Source: Candidatus Omnitrophota bacterium
GTDB taxonomy: Bacteria; Omnitrophota; Gorgyraeia; JABMRG01
Assembly: GCA_030593065.1 (NCBI GenBank)
Contig: JAUVHV010000006.1
Span: 1 to 64,000, forward strand
Direction of reading: 5' to 3'
Length of the DNA stretch: 64,000 nucleotides
The stretch's first letter is position 1, and every line of letters begins with the position of its first letter. The notes beneath the pieces were generated by a model. It ran no database searches and had not been told where the DNA came from. It saw nothing but the letters and a program-made list of their open reading frames with translations. Position numbers and translations under genes: made by a program. Shown here in pieces: positions 34,210 through 42,638 of this stretch.

Positions 34210-34674
34210 TTATTTTTTGTGTAATTTGAGAGACCTGCTTATCTCACGGTCAACAGTCTGTCGACGCAACTTTTCCCTCTTATCAAAGAGCTTTTTACCT
34301 TTTGCAACCGCTACCTCTATTTTCGCGAAACCCCTTTTAAAATATAACCTTGTCGGGATTAAGGTATACCCTTTTTGAGCTGTCAGGTTGTTTAACTTAT
34401 CAATCTCAGTTCTATGCAAAAGCAATTTTCGAACCCTTGTAGGATCCGGCGCAAAAGACCCGCTCTGCTTATAAGGGCTTACGTGCATACCAAATAGGTA
34501 TGCTTGGCCTTTTTCAACCCTTACAAAACTGTCACTTAAGCTTATCTTCCCTTCGCGCATAGATTTTACTTCCGGGCCTTTAAGCTCAATACCTGCTTCA
34601 AACTTATCTGAAAGAGTGTATTCAAAAAAGGCTTTTTTGTTACGGGCAATATCTTTATTTCTGATCTTCTTCAT
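34210..34674 (-). CDS. smpB: SsrA-binding protein SmpB
   Basis: 154 residues from the ATG at 34674. Motifs: KKAFFEYTLSDKFEAGIEL, LKGPEVKSMREGKISLSDSF, YLFGMHVSPYKQ, and the C-terminal helix-forming basic tail with KREKLRRQ. It carries tmRNA to the ribosome. I prefer 34674 over an ATG at 34695 because the promoter below overlaps the longer frame. It ends 9 nt before the tmRNA 5' end, so they may be co-transcribed. Confidence 0.95.
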   Translation of the reverse strand: MKKIRNKDIARNKKAFFEYTLSDKFEAGIELKGPEVKSMREGKISLSDSFVRVEKGQAYLFGMHVSPYKQSGSFAPDPTRVRKLLLHRTEIDKLNNLTAQKGYTLIPTRLYFKRGFAKIEVAVAKGKKLFDKREKLRRQTVDREISRSLKLHKK

Positions 34675-34685
34675 AGAAGTGTTAA

Positions 34686-34714
34686 AGTATAACATAAAGT
34701 ATTATATATGGCAA
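34686..34714 (-). promoter_or_regulatory. Promoter of smpB-ssrA
   Basis: Minus strand TTGCCA (34709-34714), 17 nt, TATACT (34686-34691). The smpB ATG at 34674 is 11 nt after the -10 box, giving a leader of only about 5 nt. A separate TTGACA at 34728-34733 has no -10 box at the right distance. Confidence 0.6.
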
Positions 34715-34771
34715 GATTTTTAAATAGATTTGTCAAGCAGATTTTGAGAGATTGCCGAAATATTATAAGGC

Positions 34772-34858
34772 TGGTGCGGGAGGGGGGAGTTGAACCCCCA
34801 TGGGCTTGCGCCCACACGGACCTGAACCGTGCGCGTCTGCCAGTTCCGCCACTTCCGC
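34772..34858 (-). tRNA. tRNA-Leu (anticodon CAG)
   Basis: Starts GCGGAAGTGGCGGAACTGG and ends with CTCCCCCCTCCCGCACCA; CCA is encoded. The long variable arm and loop TTCAGGT give anticodon CAG, reading CUG. One A-C mismatch lies in the acceptor stem (position 5). Its first base touches the stop of the response regulator gene, so it is probably processed from a longer transcript. Confidence 0.93.
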
Positions 34859-35248
34859 TTATTTCTTACCTTTTGGCATTGTGCTCAGCAACGTCTGGAA
34901 TGTATAGACAATCTGAGCCAAAGGAAAATTTTTACTTATATAACCTGTTGCTCCCTGTTCAAGCGCCTTGGTTATGAGATTACTATCATAACCATAGGCT
35001 GTAAGCATCACAACAGGTAGATCAGGTTTTTTCTGCTTAATTTTTATCAAGGCCTCGATGCCATTCATTATAGGCATCCTTATATCCAAAAGTACGGCAT
35101 CAAACAGCGATTTATCTATAATCTCTAATGCTTCTATGCCATTACGCGCGCACTCTACTGCATAACCTTTTTTTGTAAAAAGATCTTTAAAAAGTTCCAA
35201 TGCGTCTACTTCATCATCAACAACAAGAATTTTTATCTTTCCATCCAT
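34859..35248 (-). CDS. Single-domain response regulator (CheY-like)
   Basis: 129 residues, a REC domain alone. Phospho-acceptor Asp in LLDIRMP near residue 55, acidic pocket VVDDEVD near 9-15, Thr in MLTAYG and Lys in GYISKNF are present. No output domain follows, so it acts by protein contact. It lies 22 nt from the histidine kinase gene and is its likely partner. The stop codon TAA is immediately next to tRNA-Leu. Confidence 0.92.
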   Translation of the reverse strand: MDGKIKILVVDDEVDALELFKDLFTKKGYAVECARNGIEALEIIDKSLFDAVLLDIRMPIMNGIEALIKIKQKKPDLPVVMLTAYGYDSNLITKALEQGATGYISKNFPLAQIVYTFQTLLSTMPKGKK

Positions 35249-35270
35249 CTCCCGCTCCTTGTTTTTAATT

Positions 35271-36851
35271 CTAGCGGCTCTTTTCTGATCTATAAGTTGG
35301 TAATTTTACAGTAAAAATAGCCCCCCTATCTACTTCGCTTTCTACTTCTATGCTTCCGCCGTGGGACTCAACAACTGAATAGCATAAAGACAGGCCAAGC
35401 CCTGTTCCAGTATCTTTTGTGGTAAAAAATGGCAGAAAAAGTTTCCCTATATCCTCTTGTTTTATACCTGAACCTGTATCTTTAACTTTAACATGCACAA
35501 ATTCTCCGTCCGGTTTAGATGAGCTGATAGTAAGCGTACCGCCATCAGGCATTGCCTGACAGGCATTTATAACAAGATTCAGAAAGATTTCTTGCAGTTG
35601 ATTAAAATCTCCTTCTATTGTTGCGAGGCCTTCACACAAACCTTCCTTCCACGTAATCTTATGAAATTCAGGATAATAAGCAACCAGCGGCGGTATAGTC
35701 TTTAATATATCATTAATCCCTACAATATCCTTGGAAACGGGTTTTTTATGCGAATATGAAAGCAGCCTATCAACAATAATCCTCATACGCCTTGCTTGAG
35801 CTGTTATAATATCTATCGCCTTCTCAACCGAAGGCGATAACTTTTCCTTATCCATAGCAAGCATATCTATCCTACCTAAAATTACAAGCAGAGGATTGCT
35901 TATCTCATGAGCAACACCCGCAGTAAGCTGCCCCATAGCTGCCATCTTTTCATTCTTTATCACCTGTGCTTCTATCCTCTTTCTCTCAGTTACATCTCTT
36001 ATAATATACAAATAACCGGATACTTTATTATCTTCATTCATAAGGGCACTGACTAAAAGCGTAGATGGAAATTCATTCCCATTTGAACGTAATAATGTAA
36101 CTTCTTCCTCAAAACTCCCCCTACTTGTAATCTTCCGCTTTATCTTACTTATAATGCTTGGCCCTTTATCAGCTGCGAATAATATAGCGATATCCTTAAG
36201 TATCATATCCGTATTCCAATTAAAAAGAGCGGTAGCACTTGCCCCATAATATGCAATCTTATTCGCCAGATTAGTAGTTATCAGCACATAATCCTTTATA
36301 CTGGCAAATATATCCTTGAGACATTCAGAATATACCGCAACATCACTCTTTGCAAACTTATACTCTGTAACATCATCCGCTATGCAAAAAATCCCCCGCG
36401 GCTTACCTAATACATCTGTAATTACTGTATTATTCCAGGAAAGAACGCATTCAGTGCCATCTTTTCGCGTAATAGAACCTTCATAAGCAAGACTTTTAAT
36501 AGTTGAAAAACAACTTAGCAAAACCGCTTTAAAGATCTCCTTTTTTGCCTGGTTTTTCCCGAAAAAAAGCGTCAGCCAATTACCCTTAAAGACCTCTTTC
36601 CTGCTGTAACCTGTTATCTGCTCTATGGCCTCGTTACACATTATAAGTTTCAGATCTATATCAAGATAAAGAAAGAGTATGCCCGCCTGCTCAATGCTCT
36701 TTTCTATAATTGGGAAAAGATATCCGGCGCTTTGACGTTTTTTGGTAAAAATCTTTGATACGATTGTATCGGATACAAGGGGGGAACCGCACACCATACA
36801 GATATTCCACATTTCAGAATAACTTATCGAACACCTTGGGCATCTTTTCAT
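35271..36851 (-). CDS. PAS-containing sensor histidine kinase with N-terminal zinc-ribbon-like motif
   Basis: 526 residues. CPRC and CMVC (residues 4-21) suggest a zinc ribbon at the N-terminus. Two PAS domains follow (about 50-165 and 175-295), then HisKA with the phospho-His in GVAHEISNP and HATPase_c with N-box NLVINACQAMPDGG, KDTGSGI and GTGLGLSLCYSVVESHGG. There is no membrane segment, so it senses a cytoplasmic signal. It works with the single-domain regulator next to it. The def stop is 4 nt from its start. Confidence 0.9.
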   Translation of the reverse strand: MKRCPRCSISYSEMWNICMVCGSPLVSDTIVSKIFTKKRQSAGYLFPIIEKSIEQAGILFLYLDIDLKLIMCNEAIEQITGYSRKEVFKGNWLTLFFGKNQAKKEIFKAVLLSCFSTIKSLAYEGSITRKDGTECVLSWNNTVITDVLGKPRGIFCIADDVTEYKFAKSDVAVYSECLKDIFASIKDYVLITTNLANKIAYYGASATALFNWNTDMILKDIAILFAADKGPSIISKIKRKITSRGSFEEEVTLLRSNGNEFPSTLLVSALMNEDNKVSGYLYIIRDVTERKRIEAQVIKNEKMAAMGQLTAGVAHEISNPLLVILGRIDMLAMDKEKLSPSVEKAIDIITAQARRMRIIVDRLLSYSHKKPVSKDIVGINDILKTIPPLVAYYPEFHKITWKEGLCEGLATIEGDFNQLQEIFLNLVINACQAMPDGGTLTISSSKPDGEFVHVKVKDTGSGIKQEDIGKLFLPFFTTKDTGTGLGLSLCYSVVESHGGSIEVESEVDRGAIFTVKLPTYRSEKSR

Positions 36852-36855
36852 AATT

Positions 36856-37335
36856 TTATCTGTTTGCTATGCCTTTTTTTACAAACATCCTTCTATAAAA
36901 CGGTAAATAATCTATAACAAGCCTTCCGTCAAGATGGTCTATCTCCTGCCCAAACGCGTGAGCGAGCAGTCCCTCTGCTTTTATAAGTTCGGGCTTTCCA
37001 GAATCATTCAGTGCCGAAACCATAAGCTTGGCCTTCCTCTTTACTTTCACATAAACATCCGGAACAGAAAGGCACCCCTCTTCCATTACAGAGTGCCCTT
37101 TGCTCTCTATTATCTTTGGATTTACCAGCTTTAGAAGCCCTGAGCCCACGTCAATGACAATAAGACGCATATCAAGCCCGATTTGAGGCGCTGCTAAGCC
37201 TATCCCATTAGCGGCATGCATAGTCATAGCCATGTCATTAAGTAACCTTCTGATTTCAGCGTCAACGATCTTAACATCAGAACATCTCTTCCGCAGAATA
37301 GGATCAGGATATTTTACAATATCTAATATAGCCAT
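36856..37335 (-). CDS. def: Peptide deformylase homologue with altered metal motif
   Basis: 159 residues. Motif 1 GIGLAAPQIG and motif 2 EEGCLSVPD (metal ligand Cys88) are normal, but motif 3 reads HAFGQEIDHLDG (Gln130-Glu131-His134) where the family has QHEIDHL. The first metal His of HExxH is therefore Gln. The codon CAG and its GGG neighbour differ from the usual codons at more than one base, so a single base error is unlikely. It may be a weak or non-catalytic member or use another ligand. It is 0 nt from pckG. Confidence 0.88.
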   Translation of the reverse strand: MAILDIVKYPDPILRKRCSDVKIVDAEIRRLLNDMAMTMHAANGIGLAAPQIGLDMRLIVIDVGSGLLKLVNPKIIESKGHSVMEEGCLSVPDVYVKVKRKAKLMVSALNDSGKPELIKAEGLLAHAFGQEIDHLDGRLVIDYLPFYRRMFVKKGIANR

Positions 37336-39111
37336 TTAAAAACCAAACCTCTTTTTCAAAGCCGAATACTCTCTTTTTATCTCCTTCGGCAGATTATTGC
37401 CGAATTGACTAAGGAATTTCTCAAGGTCTTTAAGTTCCCGTGACCACTCTTTGGAATCTATTAAAAACAGGTCTTTTAGCTTATCTTTGCTAAGCTTAAT
37501 TCCTGTCCGATCTATATCTTCTAAATAAGGCACATAACCGATAGGCGTCTTGTGTGCCTTCACGTCATTGTTGCATCGCTTAAGTATCCATTCAAGCACG
37601 CGCAGATTTTCACCATAACCCGGCCATAAAAACTCTCCTTTTTTATCCTGACGAAACCAGTTGACATGAAAAATCTTAGGTGGACTTGAAAGCTTTCTTC
37701 CCATATCAATCCAGTTCTTGAAATACTTTGCCATATCGTAACCGCAAAATGGGAGCATAGCCATTGGGTCACGGCGTACCTCGCCCTGTTTTCCATACTG
37801 CGCTGCCGTACGCTCTGAAGCCATAGTCGCGCCAACATAAACACCATGTTGCCAGGAGAAAGACTCGTAAACAAGCGGCGCTAAATGCGCCCTTCGGCCT
37901 CCGAAGATAATAGCTGATATGGGAACTCCATGATGCTGTTCTAAACGATATGATATTGATGGGCATTGCATAGCCGGAGCTGTAAAACGACTATTAGGAT
38001 GGGCGCCTTTTAAAATATTGCCGCCATCATCTATCATGCCTGGCCTCCATGGGGATCCCCTCCAGTCTATACCCTCTTTTGGAGGGGGCTCATCACCGTC
38101 TTCCCACCATACAGTCTTATCAGGCTTTAAAAGAACATTAGTAAATATTGTATTCTTACGAACAGTTTTCATTGCATTCAGGTTTGTCTTTGAGTTTGTC
38201 CCCGGCGCGACACCAAAAAATCCCCATTCGGGGTTTATGCCCCACAGCTTACCATCAGAATCAGCACGCATCCATGCTATATCATCACCAACGGTCCAGA
38301 CCTTATAACCTTTCTTCTCTAGCCCTTTTGGCGGAATAAGCATCGCGAGATTCGTCTTGCCACATGCGCTTGGAAACGCGGCCGCGATATATTCTATGCG
38401 GCCATTGGGCTCTTCTATACCTAATATAAGCATATGCTCTGCCATCCAGCCTTCTTTCTGCGCCTGATAACTTGCGATACGAAGTGCTAAGCATTTCTTA
38501 CCCAGAAGGACATTACCCCCATATCCTGAACCCGCACTCCATATGGTATTATCTTTTGGTATATGCAGTATTAAACGTCTTTTTATGTCAAGCCCTGCTT
38601 TGCCATGGAGGCATTTTGTAAACTTACCTTTTTCCCCGAGCTGTTTAAGAACCTTATTGCCTACTCGTGTCATTATATACATATTAAGCACAACATATAT
38701 GCTATCTGTTACTTCAACGCCTATCTTGCTAAAAGGGGAACCTATCGGGCCCATTGAAAAAGGGATAATATACATTGTCCGCCCTTTCATAGAACCGGCA
38801 AATATTTCACCTCCTTTTTTATACGCCTCTTTTGGAGACATCCAGTTATTGGTAGGGCCCGCATCCTTTTTGGTGGGAGTACATATAAAGGTAAGGTTTT
38901 CTGTGCGCGCTACATCGTTTAATGCCGTGCGATGTAAGACACATCCCGGCATTTTTTTCTGATTGAGTTTTACTATTTCACCTGTAGAGCAGGCTTGTTT
39001 CTCCAGGCTCTTCCGCATACTCTCTGTACCATCAATCCAGACTACTTTATCAGGTTTACATAATTTTACGCATTCCTTTACCCACAGATCTAATAACTTG
39101 TGCTTAATCAT
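37336..39111 (-). CDS. pckG: Phosphoenolpyruvate carboxykinase (GTP)
   Basis: 591 residues from the ATG at 39111, with AAAGGAG before it at 7-8 nt; a longer frame from 39153 has no support. The P-loop is FPSACGKTNLAMLIPP, with GDDIAWM and the PGMIDDGGNILKGAHPNSRF region of the GTP family. It interconverts oxaloacetate and PEP for gluconeogenesis or anaplerosis. With fumarase it belongs to central C4 metabolism. Confidence 0.95.
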   Translation of the reverse strand: MIKHKLLDLWVKECVKLCKPDKVVWIDGTESMRKSLEKQACSTGEIVKLNQKKMPGCVLHRTALNDVARTENLTFICTPTKKDAGPTNNWMSPKEAYKKGGEIFAGSMKGRTMYIIPFSMGPIGSPFSKIGVEVTDSIYVVLNMYIMTRVGNKVLKQLGEKGKFTKCLHGKAGLDIKRRLILHIPKDNTIWSAGSGYGGNVLLGKKCLALRIASYQAQKEGWMAEHMLILGIEEPNGRIEYIAAAFPSACGKTNLAMLIPPKGLEKKGYKVWTVGDDIAWMRADSDGKLWGINPEWGFFGVAPGTNSKTNLNAMKTVRKNTIFTNVLLKPDKTVWWEDGDEPPPKEGIDWRGSPWRPGMIDDGGNILKGAHPNSRFTAPAMQCPSISYRLEQHHGVPISAIIFGGRRAHLAPLVYESFSWQHGVYVGATMASERTAAQYGKQGEVRRDPMAMLPFCGYDMAKYFKNWIDMGRKLSSPPKIFHVNWFRQDKKGEFLWPGYGENLRVLEWILKRCNNDVKAHKTPIGYVPYLEDIDRTGIKLSKDKLKDLFLIDSKEWSRELKDLEKFLSQFGNNLPKEIKREYSALKKRFGF

Positions 39112-39141
39112 AAAAATTACTCCTTTTTTTATAGTCGTAAT

Positions 39142-39170
39142 ATAATACATCAAAAACAGATTATATGCAA
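39142..39170 (-). promoter_or_regulatory. Possible promoter of pckG
   Basis: Minus strand TTGCAT (39165-39170), 17 nt, TATTAT (39142-39147), 30 nt before the ATG and its ribosome site. The -35 match is weak. Confidence 0.35.
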
Positions 39171-39192
39171 ATAAAAATGGAAATCACAGGTT

Positions 39193-40176
39193 CTAATTGA
39201 TGGACAGCTTTTTACGTGGAATAAAGCTAAGAAATATAAGGCCTATAAACAGACAGCCAAACCAGATACTTAAAAGCTGTATTCTGGCAGAAGGTACTAA
39301 AAATTTAATATACTGCATTATGCCCGGATTGACGCTTGAGGCAAAGAAACTTATTTCAAGACCCGATATCATACCATGGCACAGAATTGCGACAAGAAGA
39401 TTTCTCGCCTTTATAAAAAGTAATGCGAATATTATTCCTGTGATAAAATTCCCGAAAAGAAAAACTATTATCTCTTTTACACCGGAAGCTGGAAAGAGGC
39501 TAAAAGGGACGCGCCATAAGCAATAGCACGCGGCTGAAAAGAGTATAGCGAAAAGCTCACCCTTATATAGCAATTTCTGCATCAGATACCCTCTAAACGC
39601 CGGTTCCTCGCATACAACCTGAAAAAATATTGAGAGAAAAATCCAATACAAAGAATTAAAAAATACAATATTGCCTATTTTCTTTCCAGGGATACAGAAT
39701 TGTAATATATTGAAATAACTACCAAGCCCGAGAGCCGTACCTGCCGCTATTAACGGAATTATAATAGCAAGAAAAACAAAACGCAGGCTTATCTTCATCC
39801 TGACAAAGAGATGATAGTATACTATTGCCCCGATAAGCAGGATAGTGATAAGAAAAAGGTCTTCGCCTAAAAACAATATCTGCTTTGTGTAAAGCCCCCA
39901 GACAAGTACAAATTCAAAGATCAAAAAAGCGCTTATCCATCCATATGGCTTAAGTTTGCGGTATGGATAACTTTTAGAATAGAGCGCGATAACAGGGCTC
40001 TTATCTGCAAATAGTTGAAAGAGGAAAGCAAGTATACCCGCGAAAAAAGGCGCGAACAACATGAGTGTTCCGGTATGCCACAAATAAGAATACTTGCTCA
40101 ACAAAAAAGATGTTGCCAGCACGCATACTATAAAAGAAAAAATTGTTATCTGTTTTTTTTCCGCCTCTTTACGCAT
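39193..40176 (-). CDS. CPBP-family intramembrane metalloprotease-like protein
   Basis: 327 residues, about eight hydrophobic segments. The CPBP motif 1 EExxR is CEEPAFRGYLMQ and the fourth is ILCHGMISG. Motif 2, normally FxxxH (as in FGLWHLP), reads CYCLWRVPF, with Arg for His. Family members are Rce1-like proteases. Whether this one is active is unclear. The ATG at 40176 follows AAGGATAAGG and lies inside the yqeY stop region (8-nt overlap). Confidence 0.82.
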   Translation of the reverse strand: MRKEAEKKQITIFSFIVCVLATSFLLSKYSYLWHTGTLMLFAPFFAGILAFLFQLFADKSPVIALYSKSYPYRKLKPYGWISAFLIFEFVLVWGLYTKQILFLGEDLFLITILLIGAIVYYHLFVRMKISLRFVFLAIIIPLIAAGTALGLGSYFNILQFCIPGKKIGNIVFFNSLYWIFLSIFFQVVCEEPAFRGYLMQKLLYKGELFAILFSAACYCLWRVPFSLFPASGVKEIIVFLFGNFITGIIFALLFIKARNLLVAILCHGMISGLEISFFASSVNPGIMQYIKFLVPSARIQLLSIWFGCLFIGLIFLSFIPRKKLSIN

Positions 40177-40636
40177 TATCCTTATCCTTATTAGGCGCAG
40201 CAAGCTCTCTGTTTACCATTATGCTGACTGCCTTTCCGTCAGCGCGCCCTTTGACCTTAGCAAGTACAAGCTTTATAACCTTGCCCATATCCGTAGAGCT
40301 TGACGCTCCTGTTTCAGAGATCGATTCTTTTACAATAGCGAGAAGTTCTTCAGAATCGATCTCCTCAGGCAGGTAGGCCTTCAATATCTTAAGTTCCGCC
40401 TCTTCAATCTGAACTAAATCCTGGCGGTTACCCAGCTTGAATTTTTCTATAGAATCCTTGCGCTGCTTTGCCTCTCTTTTGATAACCGCGATAATATCAT
40501 CCTCTCCGAGCTTGTCCTTTTTCGCGATTGAAATATTATGCATAGCTGACTTTAAAAGCCGCAGGGTTGAGACCTTTGCAGCATCCTTATTCTTTTGCGC
40601 GCCTATCAGATCATCGTCTATTCTTTTGCTTAACAT
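40169..40636 (-). CDS. yqeY: GatB/YqeY domain protein
   Basis: 155 residues from the ATG at 40636 with GGAGGGTG at 3-8 nt before it. STLRLLKSAMHNISIAKKD, EIDSEELLAIVKES, MGKVIKLVLAKVKGRADGKA are the family sequence. The domain resembles the tRNA-binding tail of GatB. Its own function is not well defined. It ends in a short basic-acidic tail. Confidence 0.93.
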   Translation of the reverse strand: MLSKRIDDDLIGAQKNKDAAKVSTLRLLKSAMHNISIAKKDKLGEDDIIAVIKREAKQRKDSIEKFKLGNRQDLVQIEEAELKILKAYLPEEIDSEELLAIVKESISETGASSSTDMGKVIKLVLAKVKGRADGKAVSIMVNRELAAPNKDKDNA

Positions 40637-40667
40637 CACACCCTCCATTAGTGCTCCGTTAATATAT

Positions 40668-41666
40668 TTAACGTGCGGTATATTTGCGAGCCAGTGTAAA
40701 AACAAAAAGCCCCATCATAAAAACACCTACAAACGCCTCTGACCCAACCAGCATTTGAAAAAGAGGTACCATTTTAGGGGAAAGGTCTCCAAAGCCTACT
40801 GTCGTATATGTTATTATGCTAAAATATATATAATCCCAGATACTGAACCCATCAGTGTTAGCAATCTCCGGTGAAACCTCTAAAATATCTAAAGCCGCGT
40901 AAATAATACCATAGATAAAAACAAGAACCGCGGAAGAGAGGATAACCCTGTATGGCTTTTCACCATAACCACACAATAACGCCATAATAACTGACGGAAA
41001 ATATAAAAACCTTTTGGTTTTAAAAAAATGCTTTCTTTCAAGTTGCCTTTCCTTAAAACCAGCCCAACTCGAATCATCATACCTGCCATTTTCGATAAAA
41101 TACTGTTTAAGATTCCTGTATGCCTCGCTGGCTGAAAGTAAACCCTTTTCATTGATCGGGTTCTTTCCGATAAAACTGTGCCTTGTAATAAATTTCGCGT
41201 TCTTTAATTTTATGTGCCAAAATTTAACATTAGAAAAAACAGCCTTTAAAAAATCCGCTTCCTGCAGGTTTGCCTCGGCAAGATTTGAATCTTTTATAAC
41301 AGCATGCCATAGACGCGCGCCTGACAAATTAGATCTTAACAAATGCGCTTCTTCGAAATCTATACTAGCCAAATCCGCTTTTTTAAGATTTATGCCTGTA
41401 AGATTGGCCTTTTTAAAGTTTGCGGCTGTCAGGTTAGCGCCTGAAAGATCAGCAACCGCCAGGTCCGCTTCTTCCGCGTCTATGCCCTGCCACTGCGCAT
41501 CCGGAAATTCAAGGCGCCTTAAATAAAACCCTTTAATCGAATTTGATGTTGATATATAGTTGGTCAGTATCAGGCGGTATTTTTCCTTATCCTCAATATG
41601 TCTCCAACAGAATTCCGAGAGGCTAAGTGGGCGTTCTTTACAATCTGTATGTTTGCATCTGTTCAT
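40668..41666 (-). CDS. Pentapeptide-repeat potassium-channel-like protein
   Basis: 332 residues. Cys-rich start (residues 4-20, CKHTDC and CWRH), then pentapeptide repeats about 60-150 (A(D/N)LxxA pattern such as ANLTGINLKKADLASIDFEE), a linker, and a C-terminal two-helix pore domain with the selectivity filter TYTTVGFGD near residue 295. The filter predicts K+ selectivity. It is an unusual fusion of a right-handed beta-helix with an ion channel; homologues are known. The overlap with the antiporter gene is 4 nt, so ion transport is a local theme. Confidence 0.85.
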   Translation of the reverse strand: MNRCKHTDCKERPLSLSEFCWRHIEDKEKYRLILTNYISTSNSIKGFYLRRLEFPDAQWQGIDAEEADLAVADLSGANLTAANFKKANLTGINLKKADLASIDFEEAHLLRSNLSGARLWHAVIKDSNLAEANLQEADFLKAVFSNVKFWHIKLKNAKFITRHSFIGKNPINEKGLLSASEAYRNLKQYFIENGRYDDSSWAGFKERQLERKHFFKTKRFLYFPSVIMALLCGYGEKPYRVILSSAVLVFIYGIIYAALDILEVSPEIANTDGFSIWDYIYFSIITYTTVGFGDLSPKMVPLFQMLVGSEAFVGVFMMGLFVFTLARKYTAR

Positions 41667-42595
41667 ATTTTAAAAAGAAGGTATAAGTAGCCAAGGTAAC
41701 TCAAAAATAACACAGCCCCTTCTACTCTACTTATCCTTGATCCTGATCTGATTATTGGTACCAGCACAAGAGTATAGATCAGAAGAAGCGGCAAACTTAA
41801 TACGATAACACTCTTGTCTATAGCAATGGGCCTTATAAGGCATATAAGGCCCATTATCCCTAAGATGTTAAACAGGTTGCTGCCTATTACGTTGCCTATG
41901 CTTATATCCCCTTCTCCTCGGCGCGATGCTATCAATGAGGCTACAAGCTCCGGTAAAGAAGTCCCTATAGCTACTATGGTTAGCCCTATAACAAGTTCAC
42001 TTATTCCAAAATGCCTCGCCAGGACTGTCGCTGAGTTGACAATAATATATGCCCCGGCTAAAAGCCCTGTTAAACCGATAGTAAGATACGCAAAGGGTTT
42101 TACCTTTGAAAACGGCTTATCAGGCAATGAAACAGAATCACGCGCTCCTCTCTTTGCATTTCTTATACAGTAGTAGATAAAGAGAAAGAAACCAACAAAA
42201 AGCAGGCCCCCTTCAAAACGGCTTATCCTTAAATCAATACATATTAAAAACAACACCGCTGTAACAACTAAAAGTATGGGTATTTCACGCCGTAAAATAG
42301 AAACATCAACTTTAATAGGCCTGATAAGCGCTGAAAGCCCAAGTACCATGCCAAGATTGCATATACAGCTGCCGACAATATTACCTACTGCAAGGTTACG
42401 GCTATTTCTTATGGCCGCTAAAAAACTTACACAAAATTCCGGGGCAGATGTGGCAAAAGCGACAATTAGAACACCTACTATAAGCGGCCTGATATTAAAG
42501 ATACGCGCTGTGCCAGTAGAACCGCGTATAAACAATACACCGCAAACATATAGCAGCACTATGCCACTTAAGAAAATTATTACCTGTATAAGCAT
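41663..42595 (-). CDS. Calcium/sodium antiporter (CaCA family, YrbG-like)
   Basis: 310 residues, ten or so membrane helices in two inverted halves. The alpha repeats read FATSAPEFCVSFLAA...GNIVGSCICNLGMVLGL and IGTSLPELVASLIA...GNVIGSNLFNILGIMGL, with the acidic residues in both. The direction (Ca2+ out for Na+) is known for the family, not shown here. A low-confidence link to the channel gene is by adjacency only. Confidence 0.9.
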   Translation of the reverse strand: MLIQVIIFLSGIVLLYVCGVLFIRGSTGTARIFNIRPLIVGVLIVAFATSAPEFCVSFLAAIRNSRNLAVGNIVGSCICNLGMVLGLSALIRPIKVDVSILRREIPILLVVTAVLFLICIDLRISRFEGGLLFVGFFLFIYYCIRNAKRGARDSVSLPDKPFSKVKPFAYLTIGLTGLLAGAYIIVNSATVLARHFGISELVIGLTIVAIGTSLPELVASLIASRRGEGDISIGNVIGSNLFNILGIMGLICLIRPIAIDKSVIVLSLPLLLIYTLVLVPIIRSGSRISRVEGAVLFLSYLGYLYLLFKI

Positions 42596-42638
42596 TTTTT
42601 ATATTATATAAGCCTTAGGGGCCTCTGTCAAGGAAGGT

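Noticed and set aside
34728-34733. TTGACA upstream of smpB as the -35 box
   Set aside because: The nearest TATAAT would be 24 nt away; the TTGCCA-17-TATACT pair fits better.
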